From JAAEQG01 sp023133475 (GTDB lineage: Bacteria > Planctomycetota > Phycisphaerae > UBA1845), in contig DAOVLE010000179.1 of the NCBI GenBank assembly GCA_030631415.1, positions 1-10,966 of the forward strand: a stretch of 10,966 bases of DNA. The letters run 5' to 3'. This document shows, piece by piece, positions 1 to 6,950 of the stretch. The translations under genes were made by a program, and so were the position numbers. Below the pieces are notes generated by a model. It was not told the DNA's origin, did no database searches, and saw only the letters and a list, made by a program, of their open reading frames with translations. The number at the start of each line of letters is the position of its first letter. Position 1 is the first letter of the stretch.

Positions 1-66
1 CGACAAATTGCGTTAAGTAATCTGATGTTATTGTCGAATGGGTGCCCACTCTTGTCTAGTTTGGTT

Positions 67-81
67 GCGGCCAAAGGCCGC
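67..81. repeat. Short GC-rich hairpin
   Basis: GCGGCC and GGCCGC form a perfect 6-bp stem around an AAA loop. No T-run follows on either strand, so it does not look like an intrinsic terminator. It is probably part of a small dispersed repeat. Confidence 0.4.
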
Positions 82-120
82 GCTGGGTAATCTGCGGATA
101 GTAAAATGTGGGAACAGGCT

Positions 121-141
121 GGGTGGTCTATGGCTTTAGCC
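121..141 (+). repeat. Fragment of large palindromic repeat
   Basis: These 21 bases match, with two differences, the outer part of the inverted repeat at 3263-3344: GGGTGG, then ATGGCTTTAGCC. The match stops about 10 nt before the MITE-like element at 151, so this copy appears interrupted or truncated there. Confidence 0.5.
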
Positions 142-150
142 CGGATATTT

Positions 151-310
151 CACCGCAGAGCACGTGGAGCACGCAGAGAGTTGAGAGGTAGGGAGTTACC
201 GCAATTAGCGTTGAACTGACAATAAACACACTGTCAAAACCCGACACGCCTTGATTTAGCTGTAACTTCTTTCCAGAAAATACTCTGCGTTCTCCGCGCT
301 CTCTGCGGTG
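151..310. repeat. MITE-like element with 28-bp inverted ends
   Basis: The ends 151-178 and 283-310 are inverted copies that differ at 4 of 28 positions, beginning CACCGCAGAG on the outside. The interior is non-coding. The right two thirds (about 206-310) recur at 6842-6950 around the mfd/isomerase junction, which shows that this is a dispersed element and not a unique hairpin. It encodes no transposase, so movement would need one supplied from elsewhere. Target-site duplications were not clear. Confidence 0.55.
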
Positions 311-329
311 TGAGAAATGCGGGTTAGTC

Positions 330-390
330 GTGGGGGACGCGAATCGCGTTAAACGTTCGCGTCCCCCACCGCTAAAGCGATGGGCCACCC
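330..390. repeat. Truncated copy of large inverted repeat
   Basis: Positions 330-343 (GTGGGGGACGCGAA) and 356-369 form a perfect 14-bp stem around a 12-nt loop. The right side continues to 390 with the outer part of the repeat seen complete at 3263-3344, while the left side is lost beyond 330. The stop codon of the DinB-like gene (372-374, minus strand) lies inside it. The stem sits directly downstream of that gene and might act as a 3' processing or pausing structure, but it has no T-run. Confidence 0.6.
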
Positions 391-1019
391 ATCCAAGGTC
401 CAAAGCTGCCTGTGGCGGGTGGAACCCGCCCTACGGATTTGATGATGGCTTCAATTTGCCGGCGGTGGATACGCTGATGCCACGCTGCCAGGCAATGCCA
501 CTGGTGGGCTGTTATCTCGCCGAACCACGGATGATTCAAGCGTTGCGGTGCTCTGTGTTTGCCGATCTGTTCGAGGCACCGTTTGCGGCTACGGGCCAGC
601 AACTCGCCGTAGTCCTGCACGATTTTTGCGGCGGGGATGGTTCCGTGAGGTTTCACGTCGGCTATATTCACATGGGCTGACGGGGGGCGGTTGTGGGTCA
701 GGTCCACGATGATCCTGGTCATGGTGTCGCCGACGATGATCAGGTGCTCCATAGCCATTGCCACCGACCAGAAGCGCGAGCTGTCCTCGATCCCCAGGAT
801 ACCGTGGACCAGCACACGGGCGGTCATTTCGTTATCGCTCAGCGGATTGGCCAACTCCAGCACCCGCCGCCCTTCACGTTGGAAGAAGCGTTGAGCCATG
901 CCCCAGGAATGCGTCATGCAGATAGCCGGCAGTAGTACATACCGCCCCATGGCAGCCTGCACCCACGGCAGCCCCGCACCGGGCGGAGCGAGTCGAGGTT
1001 GACGGGTTTCAGCGGGCAT
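372..1019 (-). CDS. DinB/YfiT-fold family protein with repeat-derived tail
   Basis: The 215-residue product resembles the DinB-like four-helix superfamily, a metal-binding fold that includes thiol-dependent transferases such as YfiT. Its own substrate is unknown. H92 (in a W-x7-EH context) and the late H181-x3-H185 pair are spaced like the usual three metal ligands, and the HPWFG-x-x-T-x-x-QW stretch at 163-174 is typical of a DinB subfamily I know from memory. Residues 1-23 are rich in Pro and Ala and look atypical, so the true start could be M24 (950) or M41 (899); no strong ribosome binding site settles it. From V196 to L215 the sequence is written entirely by two dispersed repeats (434 down to 372), so the native end was probably near residue 195. 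The gene is transcribed away from mfd, in the same direction as the exported-protein gene about 170 nt upstream. The fold is fairly secure, the function is not. Confidence 0.72.
   Translation of the reverse strand: MPAETRQPRLAPPGAGLPWVQAAMGRYVLLPAICMTHSWGMAQRFFQREGRRVLELANPLSDNEMTARVLVHGILGIEDSSRFWSVAMAMEHLIIVGDTMTRIIVDLTHNRPPSAHVNIADVKPHGTIPAAKIVQDYGELLARSRKRCLEQIGKHRAPQRLNHPWFGEITAHQWHCLAAWHQRIHRRQIEAIIKSVGRVPPATGSFGPWMGGPSL
392..434 (-). repeat. Dispersed 43-bp GTAGGGCGGGTT repeat, copy 1
   Basis: Read on the minus strand, this segment matches 1088-1130 at 39 of 43 positions. It contains a small hairpin formed by GGCGGGT and ACCCGCC. It lies inside the 3' end of the DinB-like reading frame and encodes that protein's last residues together with the adjoining palindrome at 330-390. 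Confidence 0.7.
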
Positions 1020-1087
1020 AGGTTTGGTATTCTATCCCCACTTCAGCTCACGTGGAGGGAATTAAGAATGGAGAATTGAGAATGCGT

Positions 1088-1130
1088 GTAGGGCGGGTTC
1101 TACCCGCAACAGGCAACTTTGGACCTCGGA
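1088..1130 (+). repeat. Dispersed 43-bp GTAGGGCGGGTT repeat, copy 2
   Basis: This is the partner of the copy at 392-434 on the other strand, with 4 differences in 43. It forms the left half of the inner module of the nested element and is the better preserved setting, because the opposite boundary at 1167-1178 is present. Confidence 0.65.
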
Positions 1131-1152
1131 CTTTGGACCTTGGACTTTGGAC
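1118..1152 (+). repeat. 14-bp tandem repeat, 2.5 copies
   Basis: TTTGGACCTCGGAC is followed by TTTGGACCTTGGAC and then TTTGGAC. The two full units differ at one base. It sits in the centre of the inverted-repeat module and is the kind of block that changes copy number by slippage. Confidence 0.7.
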
Positions 1153-1187
1153 TGACCGGCGGGTGAAACCCGCCCTACAATTGCGGA

Positions 1188-3098
1188 TTATCGCCGCGAA
1201 ACACTCCCGTGTGGTTCCACCGACGGTTTTTCCCCCTTCTCCATTCTCAATTCTCCATTCTCCATTCTCTTGTAGTTCAGGACCTCCCTTGTGGCCCATT
1301 TTCGACCGTCGAAGGTGCATACTGCCGCCGAGGAGTTCAAGAAGTCGATCTGGTTGATGGCGGTGCTGAGACGACCGAGCATCTGTATTATAGCCTTGAG
1401 CGATTTGGTATCGGGTTCGTCGGGTATGATTTGCCCAGCCATGCCCATCATGAAGAACGCTGTTCCCCATTCCTGCCCCAGATTGCGAAGGTCGCGGAAG
1501 GAAGCGCTGCACACCGGGCCGTCGGGCAGCAGGCCTTCACTCTTGAATCGAGCGTCTTCCACAATGCTCGGCGCCTTTCCGGCAGCAGTAGCCAGACACG
1601 CATTGATACACGCGGCGGAATTGCCGACCACCAAATGCCCGTCCGCCACACCCACGATAAGGTTAAGCCCATATATCGCAACCACCGGATGGGTTATGCT
1701 TCTAAACCCCTCGGCATTGACCTCATTGGCTTCTGACAGCATCAGCATCTGATCATGCTCGCGGAACAGCGCCGCCAGTCGATCGATGCCCGCGTTGACC
1801 TTGGCTTTAGCCAGCTTGGCATCTTTAACGCGGATGAACCACGCGAAGTCTTCCGAGGCGAATGGGCCTTTGATCGCCGGCGGGAGCGTAACCCGTACTG
1901 TCTCACCGCTCCACCAACTAAACAGATCGGTTTCGATGTCGAAGTCAAGTTCCCGCTGAAGGTTTGCCCAGGCGGTCAACAAAGCCGGCCCGTCGGGGGC
2001 TTCGGTGCGAATGAAGTCCAGAACGACCTCGTGGAGTTTCTGTAAATCCACAAACGTCGAGACGCTGAATCCGCCGGCGTTTTTGGGGATGAATCTGTCG
2101 AATTTCCGGAACGGCTTCCGGTCGGTCAGCATCCGGCACAACGGCTGATCCAGGGCATCGGTTCGCAGGCATAATGTGCTGAGGGTGATCTCCTGTAGGC
2201 CTTCCGTGCGGGTGACCACCATCGAATAGTCCAGGAAGTTGATCTGATCAAACACCTTGCGAATGAAACGGATCGCCCCGGGGGCGTTTTCGCCGGGATG
2301 CTTGCCTGCGGCAGATGCCTGCGAGAAGACCAGTTCAAACATGCGGTTCATATCGCGTATGTGCATCTGGAAATCAAAGAACATCAAAGCGCTCTCGGGC
2401 GCGGGAAGCTCGGAGGCGGCCTTCTGGAAACGCGGTGAATTCACGAGCGTTTTGGCGCCCTTTTTCCCTCCCATAAGTGCCAGCACGTCATTCAGCGCCT
2501 GCTGCCCCAGCACGATCCCCACGACGTCGCCCTTGTTGAACAGGTGCAGGCTTATAGGCCACCCGGCTGACCCCAGGTTCCACACTACCGCGCCATCGGT
2601 GGTTTGCTCGGTGACGGAAACGTTCTCGCCCAGCGATGCCATTGTGTCGAGAATCGCCTTGAGACCCTGGACGTTGTGCTTCACGCTCTCGGGCGACGAG
2701 CGGCAGAGCAGGATTATATCCGGAGTGATCCCGCCCATTCGCTCGGCGAAGACCAGCTCTTTGGCGATCAACTCGCCCCAGCGCACGCCCTTGACCAGTT
2801 CCACGGCAGCGTTCCAGGCTGTTTCAAACTCAGCCCGCTCGGTGTCGGCCATATAGCTGCCCAGCAGTTGCCTTGTCTCCACGTCGATGCCGCTCTTTTT
2901 GACTTCCTCCAGGACCCGCGCCCAGTGTGCCTCGATGAAGGCCCGTTCGGGGTCGTGCGTCCCGTGGATCATCATCCAGCAATCGTGCGGCACGAACTTG
3001 CCCAGAGTGAACGGCTGGGCGCCGGGGCCGGCTAACGCGCAAGCCGGCAGAGCCAATAGAGCAACAATCAGAGTCAAATATGAGCCTTGTTTTGTCAT
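1188..3098 (-). CDS. Predicted exported protein, possibly DUF3352-like
   Basis: The 636-residue product begins with a signal peptide: K3, a hydrophobic run at about 8-20, and likely cleavage after ALA (about residue 23). A Cys in LPAC suggests a lipoprotein, but Pro at -2 makes a lipobox unlikely. The mature part is soluble, without another membrane segment, and alternates hydrophobic strands with phrases such as PDIILLCRSS, ALMFFDFQMHI and IPKNAGGFSVSTFVDL. This reminds me of DUF3352-type exported proteins, but I cannot confirm the family. No catalytic motif is visible, and the function is unknown. The ATG at 3098 is chosen because GGGAG lies about 9 nt upstream and the signal peptide starts there; the frame stays open further upstream to 3728 without coding character. 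Residues 611-636, from R611, are encoded by the inverted-repeat element at 1065-1261 and its flank, so the native C-terminus was near K610. The gene is divergent from mfd. Confidence 0.8.
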   Translation of the reverse strand: MTKQGSYLTLIVALLALPACALAGPGAQPFTLGKFVPHDCWMMIHGTHDPERAFIEAHWARVLEEVKKSGIDVETRQLLGSYMADTERAEFETAWNAAVELVKGVRWGELIAKELVFAERMGGITPDIILLCRSSPESVKHNVQGLKAILDTMASLGENVSVTEQTTDGAVVWNLGSAGWPISLHLFNKGDVVGIVLGQQALNDVLALMGGKKGAKTLVNSPRFQKAASELPAPESALMFFDFQMHIRDMNRMFELVFSQASAAGKHPGENAPGAIRFIRKVFDQINFLDYSMVVTRTEGLQEITLSTLCLRTDALDQPLCRMLTDRKPFRKFDRFIPKNAGGFSVSTFVDLQKLHEVVLDFIRTEAPDGPALLTAWANLQRELDFDIETDLFSWWSGETVRVTLPPAIKGPFASEDFAWFIRVKDAKLAKAKVNAGIDRLAALFREHDQMLMLSEANEVNAEGFRSITHPVVAIYGLNLIVGVADGHLVVGNSAACINACLATAAGKAPSIVEDARFKSEGLLPDGPVCSASFRDLRNLGQEWGTAFFMMGMAGQIIPDEPDTKSLKAIIQMLGRLSTAINQIDFLNSSAAVCTFDGRKWATREVLNYKRMENGELRMEKGEKPSVEPHGSVSRR

Positions 3099-3106
3099 AG
3101 CATAAT

Positions 3107-3113
3107 CTCCCGC
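3107..3113 (-). promoter_or_regulatory. Ribosome binding site of the exported protein
   Basis: On the minus strand GGGAGA precedes the ATG at 3098 by about 9 nt. It favours this start over the upstream in-frame codons. A weak -10-like TATGAT (3194-3189) lies about 90 nt upstream, but the matching -35 is poor. Confidence 0.5.
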
Positions 3114-3262
3114 TGGGCGATCGTTCGACGCCAGGCACTGCATTCTCACTTGCTTTGGTTCGAGTGCCTTCACCCCCACGTCTGATTTATCATAAGTGGC
3201 GTATCGTTGGAGGACCACGATACCTTTGTCGATTTTTGTGAGAACTTGTATCCCCGACGCGT

Positions 3263-3344
3263 GGGTGGCCCACCGCTTTAGCGGTGGGGGACGCGAATAC
3301 CTGATGCAATTCGCGTCCCCCACGGCTAAAGCCATGGGCCACCC
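3263..3344. repeat. Large inverted repeat, 36-bp arms
   Basis: Arms 3263-3298 and 3309-3344 are inverted copies with 3 mismatches in 36, around a 10-nt loop. Each arm also contains its own small palindrome around GCTTTAGC. This is the most complete copy of a family with fragments at 121-141, 330-390 and 8063-8079. It encodes nothing. As RNA it would fold into a very stable hairpin upstream of the exported-protein gene or mfd, depending on where transcription starts. Confidence 0.75.
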
Positions 3345-3360
3345 AACCATCAGTCGATGC

Positions 3361-3397
3361 GGTGGGTTGCGCTTCGCTCCGCGAAGTTCCACCCACC
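3361..3397. repeat. Hairpin repeat with GGTGGGT ends
   Basis: GGTGGGT (3361-3367) pairs with ACCCACC (3391-3397), and inside CTTCGC (3372-3377) pairs with GCGAAG (3381-3386). The right end continues into CTAC, like the ends of the module at 1088-1178, so this may be a distant member of the same class of REP-like palindromes. Confidence 0.5.
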
Positions 3398-3488
3398 CTA
3401 CGGTTGACACCCGTCGCCGTTCCCTTACGGTCGCGGCACTGATTGGGCAGATCGCTTTCTGCTTGCGGTTGAGAAGCGAATCTCTATT

Positions 3489-3512
3489 ATCGGGCACCTG
3501 AAGGTGTCCGAT
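3489..3512. promoter_or_regulatory. 24-bp palindrome upstream of mfd, possible operator
   Basis: ATCGGGCACCT (3489-3499) and AGGTGTCCGAT (3502-3512) are inverted copies with one G-T mismatch around a 2-nt centre. It lies about 60 nt before the mfd start. The tight centre suits a dimeric DNA-binding protein better than an RNA hairpin. It does not match LexA boxes that I know. An operator role is inference. Confidence 0.35.
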
Positions 3513-3572
3513 GAAAACACCGCATCGCCGCAGCGAAAGTGGCGGCGCCATGGTTATCGGACTGTGTAGTGG

Positions 3573-6500
3573 ATGGCGAACGGTCGCATCATGATGGTCC
3601 CGACCATCACCAACGACCGCCAAGTGCAAGCCCTGATCGACCGCCTCGGGCGAGGTGGGGGGGTGGTCGGCGTTTCGGGGCTGTGGGGATCGTCTGCGCC
3701 GCTGGTAGCCGCCCTGGCTCACACCCATACCCGACGCCGAGTCCTATACGTCACCGCACACCTGGAAGAGGCTGACGAAGCTCTCGACGACCTCGAACTG
3801 CTGAGCGGAGTGAAGTGCGCACTGTTGCCCGCATGGGAGACATCCCCGGGCGAGGGTGTGGCTGCCGGTGAGATCGAGGCTGAGCGCCTGCGGCTTTGTT
3901 CGCTGTTGGCTGACGGTGGGGATGCGGCGCCGGGCATCTTGGTTTGCCCGGTTCCCGCCCTTATGCAGCCGGTGCCCACGCGGGAGGCTCTTGCAGCCAA
4001 CACGTTGCATCTGGTGGTTGGTGAGCGGCGGTGGCCTGACGATGTCTCCGAGTGGCTGATCCAACGCGGTTTCGAGCGGCTGGAATTGGTGGAGTCTCCG
4101 GGCGACTGTGCTCGCCGTGGTGACATTGTGGATATCTTCGCCCCGGGCGAGACTCTGCCCTTCCGCATCGAGTTCAACGAAGATCAGATCGAATCAATCC
4201 GCCGGTTCGACCCCAGCAGCCAGCGAAGCCTGAGCAAGCTGGATAAGCTCTCCATCCCCACGCCTGTTGATTCTGTCGGCCGACCAGTAGCAGCCGGCGT
4301 CGCTAGCTTCCTCAGTTACCTGCCGCCGGAGACCCTCATCGTCCTGGACGGGCCGGCTGAAGTGCAGGAAATGGGGCGAATCCACTACGAACGAATAACC
4401 GACCACGATTGTCTTTACGATGTGAACCAAGTGCTGGCCAGGGTGGCGGACTTCGACCAGATGCACCTGGGCCGATTCGGCTCTGCCGTTGTCTCCGGCG
4501 ATGACGCCTTTGTTTTCGAGGTCCATTCGTTGACGCGGTTCGAGGGGCAGGCAGGCGAAGCGGTAGACGAGCTGTGTCGAATATGCCGCGATCATACCGT
4601 CGTGGTGGTCTGCGACAACGAAGGGGAACGCCAACGCCTCACCGAGATGGTCGTCGAGGATGTGGGCGGATGCCCTGAATCGCTTGTCCTGGCTCTCGGG
4701 TGTCTGCATCGCGGCTTTGAGTGGGTGTCAGCCAAGACCATCGTGGTTGGGCACCACGAGGTCTTCCAGCGTCTTCGCCCTCGACGCCGTATCCGTAAGG
4801 TGCACGCCGCCACCTCATTGGAAACCTGGACCGATCTGGAGGTCGGTGATCTGGTGGTGCACGTCATCCACGGGATCGCCCGCTTCAAAGGGCTGCAAAC
4901 CCTGCGAAAGGGTGACTCGAACAAGAAAGAGGAGTTCATCACCCTCGAGTTCGCCGAGCAAGCGATGATCCACGTGCCCACCTCGCAGATCGACCTGGTG
5001 CAGAAATACGTGGGGGCGGCGGGTCTGAGGCCTAAGCTCTCCACGCTCGGCGGCACCCGCTGGCGCAAGACCACCGAGAAGGTCGAGAGTGCGGTAACCG
5101 ACCTGGCGGAATCCATGCTCCGCCTCCAGGCTGAGCGCGAGGCCTACACCGGCACCGCCTACCCCGCTGACACCGCCTGGCAGAAAGAGTTCGATGCCTC
5201 CTTCATTTACGAGGAAACCGAGGACCAACTCAGCGCCGCCGAGTCCATCAAAGCCGACCTGACCAAAGAGGTCTCGATGGACCGCTTGTTATGCGGCGAC
5301 GTGGGATACGGCAAAACCGAGTTGGCCATGCGGGCGGCCTTTAAGGTGGTCGAGTACGGCCGACAGGTGGCGATGCTGGTCCCGACCACGGTGTTGGCAG
5401 AGCAGCACAATCAGAGCTTCCGCGAGCGTTTCGCGGACTACCCGTTTTTCATCACTTGCCTCTCGCGTTTTCGCAAGCGTGCGGAACAGACTCGCATCGT
5501 CGAGCAAGCCCGCAAGGGTCAGATCGACATTCTGATCGGCACCCACCGCCTGCTCAGCAAGGACGTGGGTTTTGCGAACCTGGGTCTGGTGATCATCGAC
5601 GAGGAACAGCGTTTCGGTGTCGAGCACAAGGAGCGGCTTAAGAGTTTGCGTGCGACGGTGGACGTTTTGACCATGACCGCCACGCCCATCCCGCGGACGT
5701 TGCACATGTCCATGCTGGGCCTGCGTGACATAAGCGCGTTGGCCACCCCGCCCGTAGACCGCCGCAGCATCGCCACCCAGGTGCGCCCGTTCAGCGCCGA
5801 GTTGATCCGCAACGCTGTCCTGCGTGAGATGAACCGCGACGGGCAGGTTTTCTTCGTGCACAACTTCGTCCAGTCCATCGAGGCAATGGCGGACCGGATC
5901 AGGAAAATCGTCCCGGAAGCGAGTATCCTTATCGGGCACGGGCAGATGAAAGGGAACCAACTCGAACAGGTGATGACCCGTTTCGCCCGGCGGCAGGCGG
6001 ACGTGCTGGTCTGCACCACCATCATCGAGAGCGGGATCGACATCCCCACCGCCAACACCATCTTCATCAACCGGGCGGGCCGCTTCGGGCTGGCGGACTT
6101 GCACCAGTTGCGTGGCCGGGTGGGGCGGTCGAAGCATCGGGCTTATTGTTATCTGCTGCTCGCGGCGGATCGCCCGCTCACTCCCAAAGCCGCCAAGCGG
6201 CTTAAAGCCATCGAAGACTTCAGCGAGTTGGGAGCCGGCTTCCGCATCGCCATGCGCGACCTGGAGATTCGCGGGGCCGGCAACATCCTCGGGGCAGCGC
6301 AGAGCGGGCATATCGCCGCGGTGGGGTACGAGCTGTACTGCCGCCTGCTGGAAAAGGCCATCCGCGTCATAAAAAACGAACCCGACGAAACCCCCAAACC
6401 CGTCCACCTCGAGCTGAACCTCACCGCACAAATCTCTCAGCAGTACATTGCCTCGTCCCGGTCACGCATGGAAATCTATCGGCGCCTGGTGGGCTGCCGC

Positions 6501-6857
6501 ACAATGGCGGACCTGCGCCAAATGGAGAACGACCTGGTCGATGCGTTTGGGCTGTTTCCGCCGGCGGTGGGGCGACTACTGGAACTGGCGGAGATTCGAG
6601 TGTTGGCCCGTGCGTGGAAAATCGACTCGATCATTGTGCGAGAACCTGATATCGTATTCACCGTGCGTCATGTGGCGGCGGTGCAGGGCGTGTTTGCCGA
6701 TGCCCCCGGTTCGGTGCGGATGCCGGACTCGAGAACTATCCACCTGCGCCCGCCAAGCCCGAGTTACCTGGAGCCGCAAACCATTCTGCCGTTGTTGCGC
6801 AAGCTGCTCGCCCAACCGGCACATGAGGAGACAGCAAAATCAGCGTTAAACAGATGA
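3573..6857 (+). CDS. mfd: Transcription-repair coupling factor Mfd
   Basis: Mfd is a cytoplasmic ATP-driven translocase that removes RNA polymerase stalled at DNA damage and recruits UvrA for nucleotide excision repair. The 1094-residue product shows the family order. First is a UvrB-like N-terminal part with RRGDIVDIF at about 181-189 followed by FDPSSQRS. Then comes the polymerase-interaction domain, with GDLVVHVIHGIARF from 425. The helicase core has Walker A GDVGYGKT at 575-582, the DEEQ box at 676-679, TATPIPRT from 702, the IESGIDIPTANT motif, and QLRGRVGR at 845-852. The C-terminal TRCF domain closes the protein. Its length is close to the E. coli protein (about 1150), and no motif is missing. 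The ATG at 3573 has no clear Shine-Dalgarno sequence; M7 or M8 could also serve. The last few codons and the stop lie in a dispersed repeat (from 6842). The stop overlaps the next start by ATGA, suggesting coupled expression with the isomerase. Confidence 0.97.
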   Translation: MANGRIMMVPTITNDRQVQALIDRLGRGGGVVGVSGLWGSSAPLVAALAHTHTRRRVLYVTAHLEEADEALDDLELLSGVKCALLPAWETSPGEGVAAGEIEAERLRLCSLLADGGDAAPGILVCPVPALMQPVPTREALAANTLHLVVGERRWPDDVSEWLIQRGFERLELVESPGDCARRGDIVDIFAPGETLPFRIEFNEDQIESIRRFDPSSQRSLSKLDKLSIPTPVDSVGRPVAAGVASFLSYLPPETLIVLDGPAEVQEMGRIHYERITDHDCLYDVNQVLARVADFDQMHLGRFGSAVVSGDDAFVFEVHSLTRFEGQAGEAVDELCRICRDHTVVVVCDNEGERQRLTEMVVEDVGGCPESLVLALGCLHRGFEWVSAKTIVVGHHEVFQRLRPRRRIRKVHAATSLETWTDLEVGDLVVHVIHGIARFKGLQTLRKGDSNKKEEFITLEFAEQAMIHVPTSQIDLVQKYVGAAGLRPKLSTLGGTRWRKTTEKVESAVTDLAESMLRLQAEREAYTGTAYPADTAWQKEFDASFIYEETEDQLSAAESIKADLTKEVSMDRLLCGDVGYGKTELAMRAAFKVVEYGRQVAMLVPTTVLAEQHNQSFRERFADYPFFITCLSRFRKRAEQTRIVEQARKGQIDILIGTHRLLSKDVGFANLGLVIIDEEQRFGVEHKERLKSLRATVDVLTMTATPIPRTLHMSMLGLRDISALATPPVDRRSIATQVRPFSAELIRNAVLREMNRDGQVFFVHNFVQSIEAMADRIRKIVPEASILIGHGQMKGNQLEQVMTRFARRQADVLVCTTIIESGIDIPTANTIFINRAGRFGLADLHQLRGRVGRSKHRAYCYLLLAADRPLTPKAAKRLKAIEDFSELGAGFRIAMRDLEIRGAGNILGAAQSGHIAAVGYELYCRLLEKAIRVIKNEPDETPKPVHLELNLTAQISQQYIASSRSRMEIYRRLVGCRTMADLRQMENDLVDAFGLFPPAVGRLLELAEIRVLARAWKIDSIIVREPDIVFTVRHVAAVQGVFADAPGSVRMPDSRTIHLRPPSPSYLEPQTILPLLRKLLAQPAHEETAKSALNR

Positions 6858-6950
6858 TAAACACACGGTCAAAACGCAACGTGATCCAATCTGGTCGCAA
6901 CCTCTTTCCAGGCAACACTCCGCGCCCTCTGCGGTTTTGCGTTCATGGAA
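6842..6950 (+). repeat. Dispersed repeat across the mfd/isomerase junction
   Basis: This segment aligns with 207-310. Shared blocks include ATAAACACAC, GTCAAAAC, CTCTTTCCAG (with one T/C change) and CCGCGCCCTCTGCGG, in the same order and spacing apart from small gaps. The left part of the element (151-205) is absent here. The copy supplies the final residues and TGA of mfd, and the ATG plus about 32 codons of the next gene. Confidence 0.65.

Larger units (their letters stand above)
1..371. other. Gene-free repeat patchwork
   Basis: I find no convincing gene here. One frame is open from the left edge to a TAA at 88-90 (29 codons), too short and featureless to call the end of a gene. The stretch holds a G/C-rich hairpin (67-81), a fragment of a dispersed palindromic repeat (121-141), a MITE-like element (151-310) and a truncated copy of the large inverted repeat (330-390). 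The short reading frames across it have no ribosome binding site or domain and are explained by the repeats. Confidence 0.6.
1065..1261. repeat. Nested inverted-repeat element (197 bp)
   Basis: The outer ends 1065-1084 and 1242-1261 are perfect 20-bp inverted copies (AGAATGGAGA...). Inside is a second module, 1088-1178, bounded by the perfect 12-bp inverted pair GTAGGGCGGGTT (1088-1099) and AACCCGCCCTAC (1167-1178). Each end of that module also folds on itself (GCGGGT/ACCCGC). The core is a 14-bp tandem repeat at 1118-1152. The element spans the 3' end of the exported-protein gene and supplies its stop codon (1188-1190). The outer motif continues in degenerate form to about 1271. Confidence 0.7.
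3099..3572. other. Divergent intergenic region between exported protein and mfd
   Basis: This 474-nt gap must hold the promoters of both divergent genes, yet no strong sigma-70 pair stands out. TTGACA occurs at 3404-3409 on the plus strand, but no good -10 follows at 16-18 nt. The gap holds a large inverted repeat (3263-3344), a separate hairpin repeat (3361-3397) and a 24-bp palindrome (3489-3512). Reading frames crossing it have no coding character. Confidence 0.5.

Noticed and set aside
330..369. Intrinsic terminator downstream of the DinB-like gene
   Set aside because: The stem is strong, but no T-run follows on the minus strand, and the same sequence is a dispersed repeat. I kept it only as a repeat.
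330..1019. Plus-strand frames opposite the DinB-like gene
   Set aside because: The minus-strand product carries the H92, H181, H185 and HPWFG pattern of the family; the plus-strand products show nothing.
3029..3098. Lipoprotein signal on the exported protein
   Set aside because: LPAC has Pro at the -2 position, outside the usual lipobox, while ALA offers a good signal peptidase I site.
3099..3728. In-frame upstream extension of the exported protein on the minus strand
   Set aside because: It would cross the large inverted repeat and overlap mfd antisense. The signal peptide and the GGGAG ribosome binding site both place the start at 3098.
5289..6431. 380-codon open frame antisense to mfd
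   Set aside because: It has no domain or ribosome binding site. Long antisense frames are expected opposite a GC-rich gene, and mfd motifs on the plus strand are unambiguous here.
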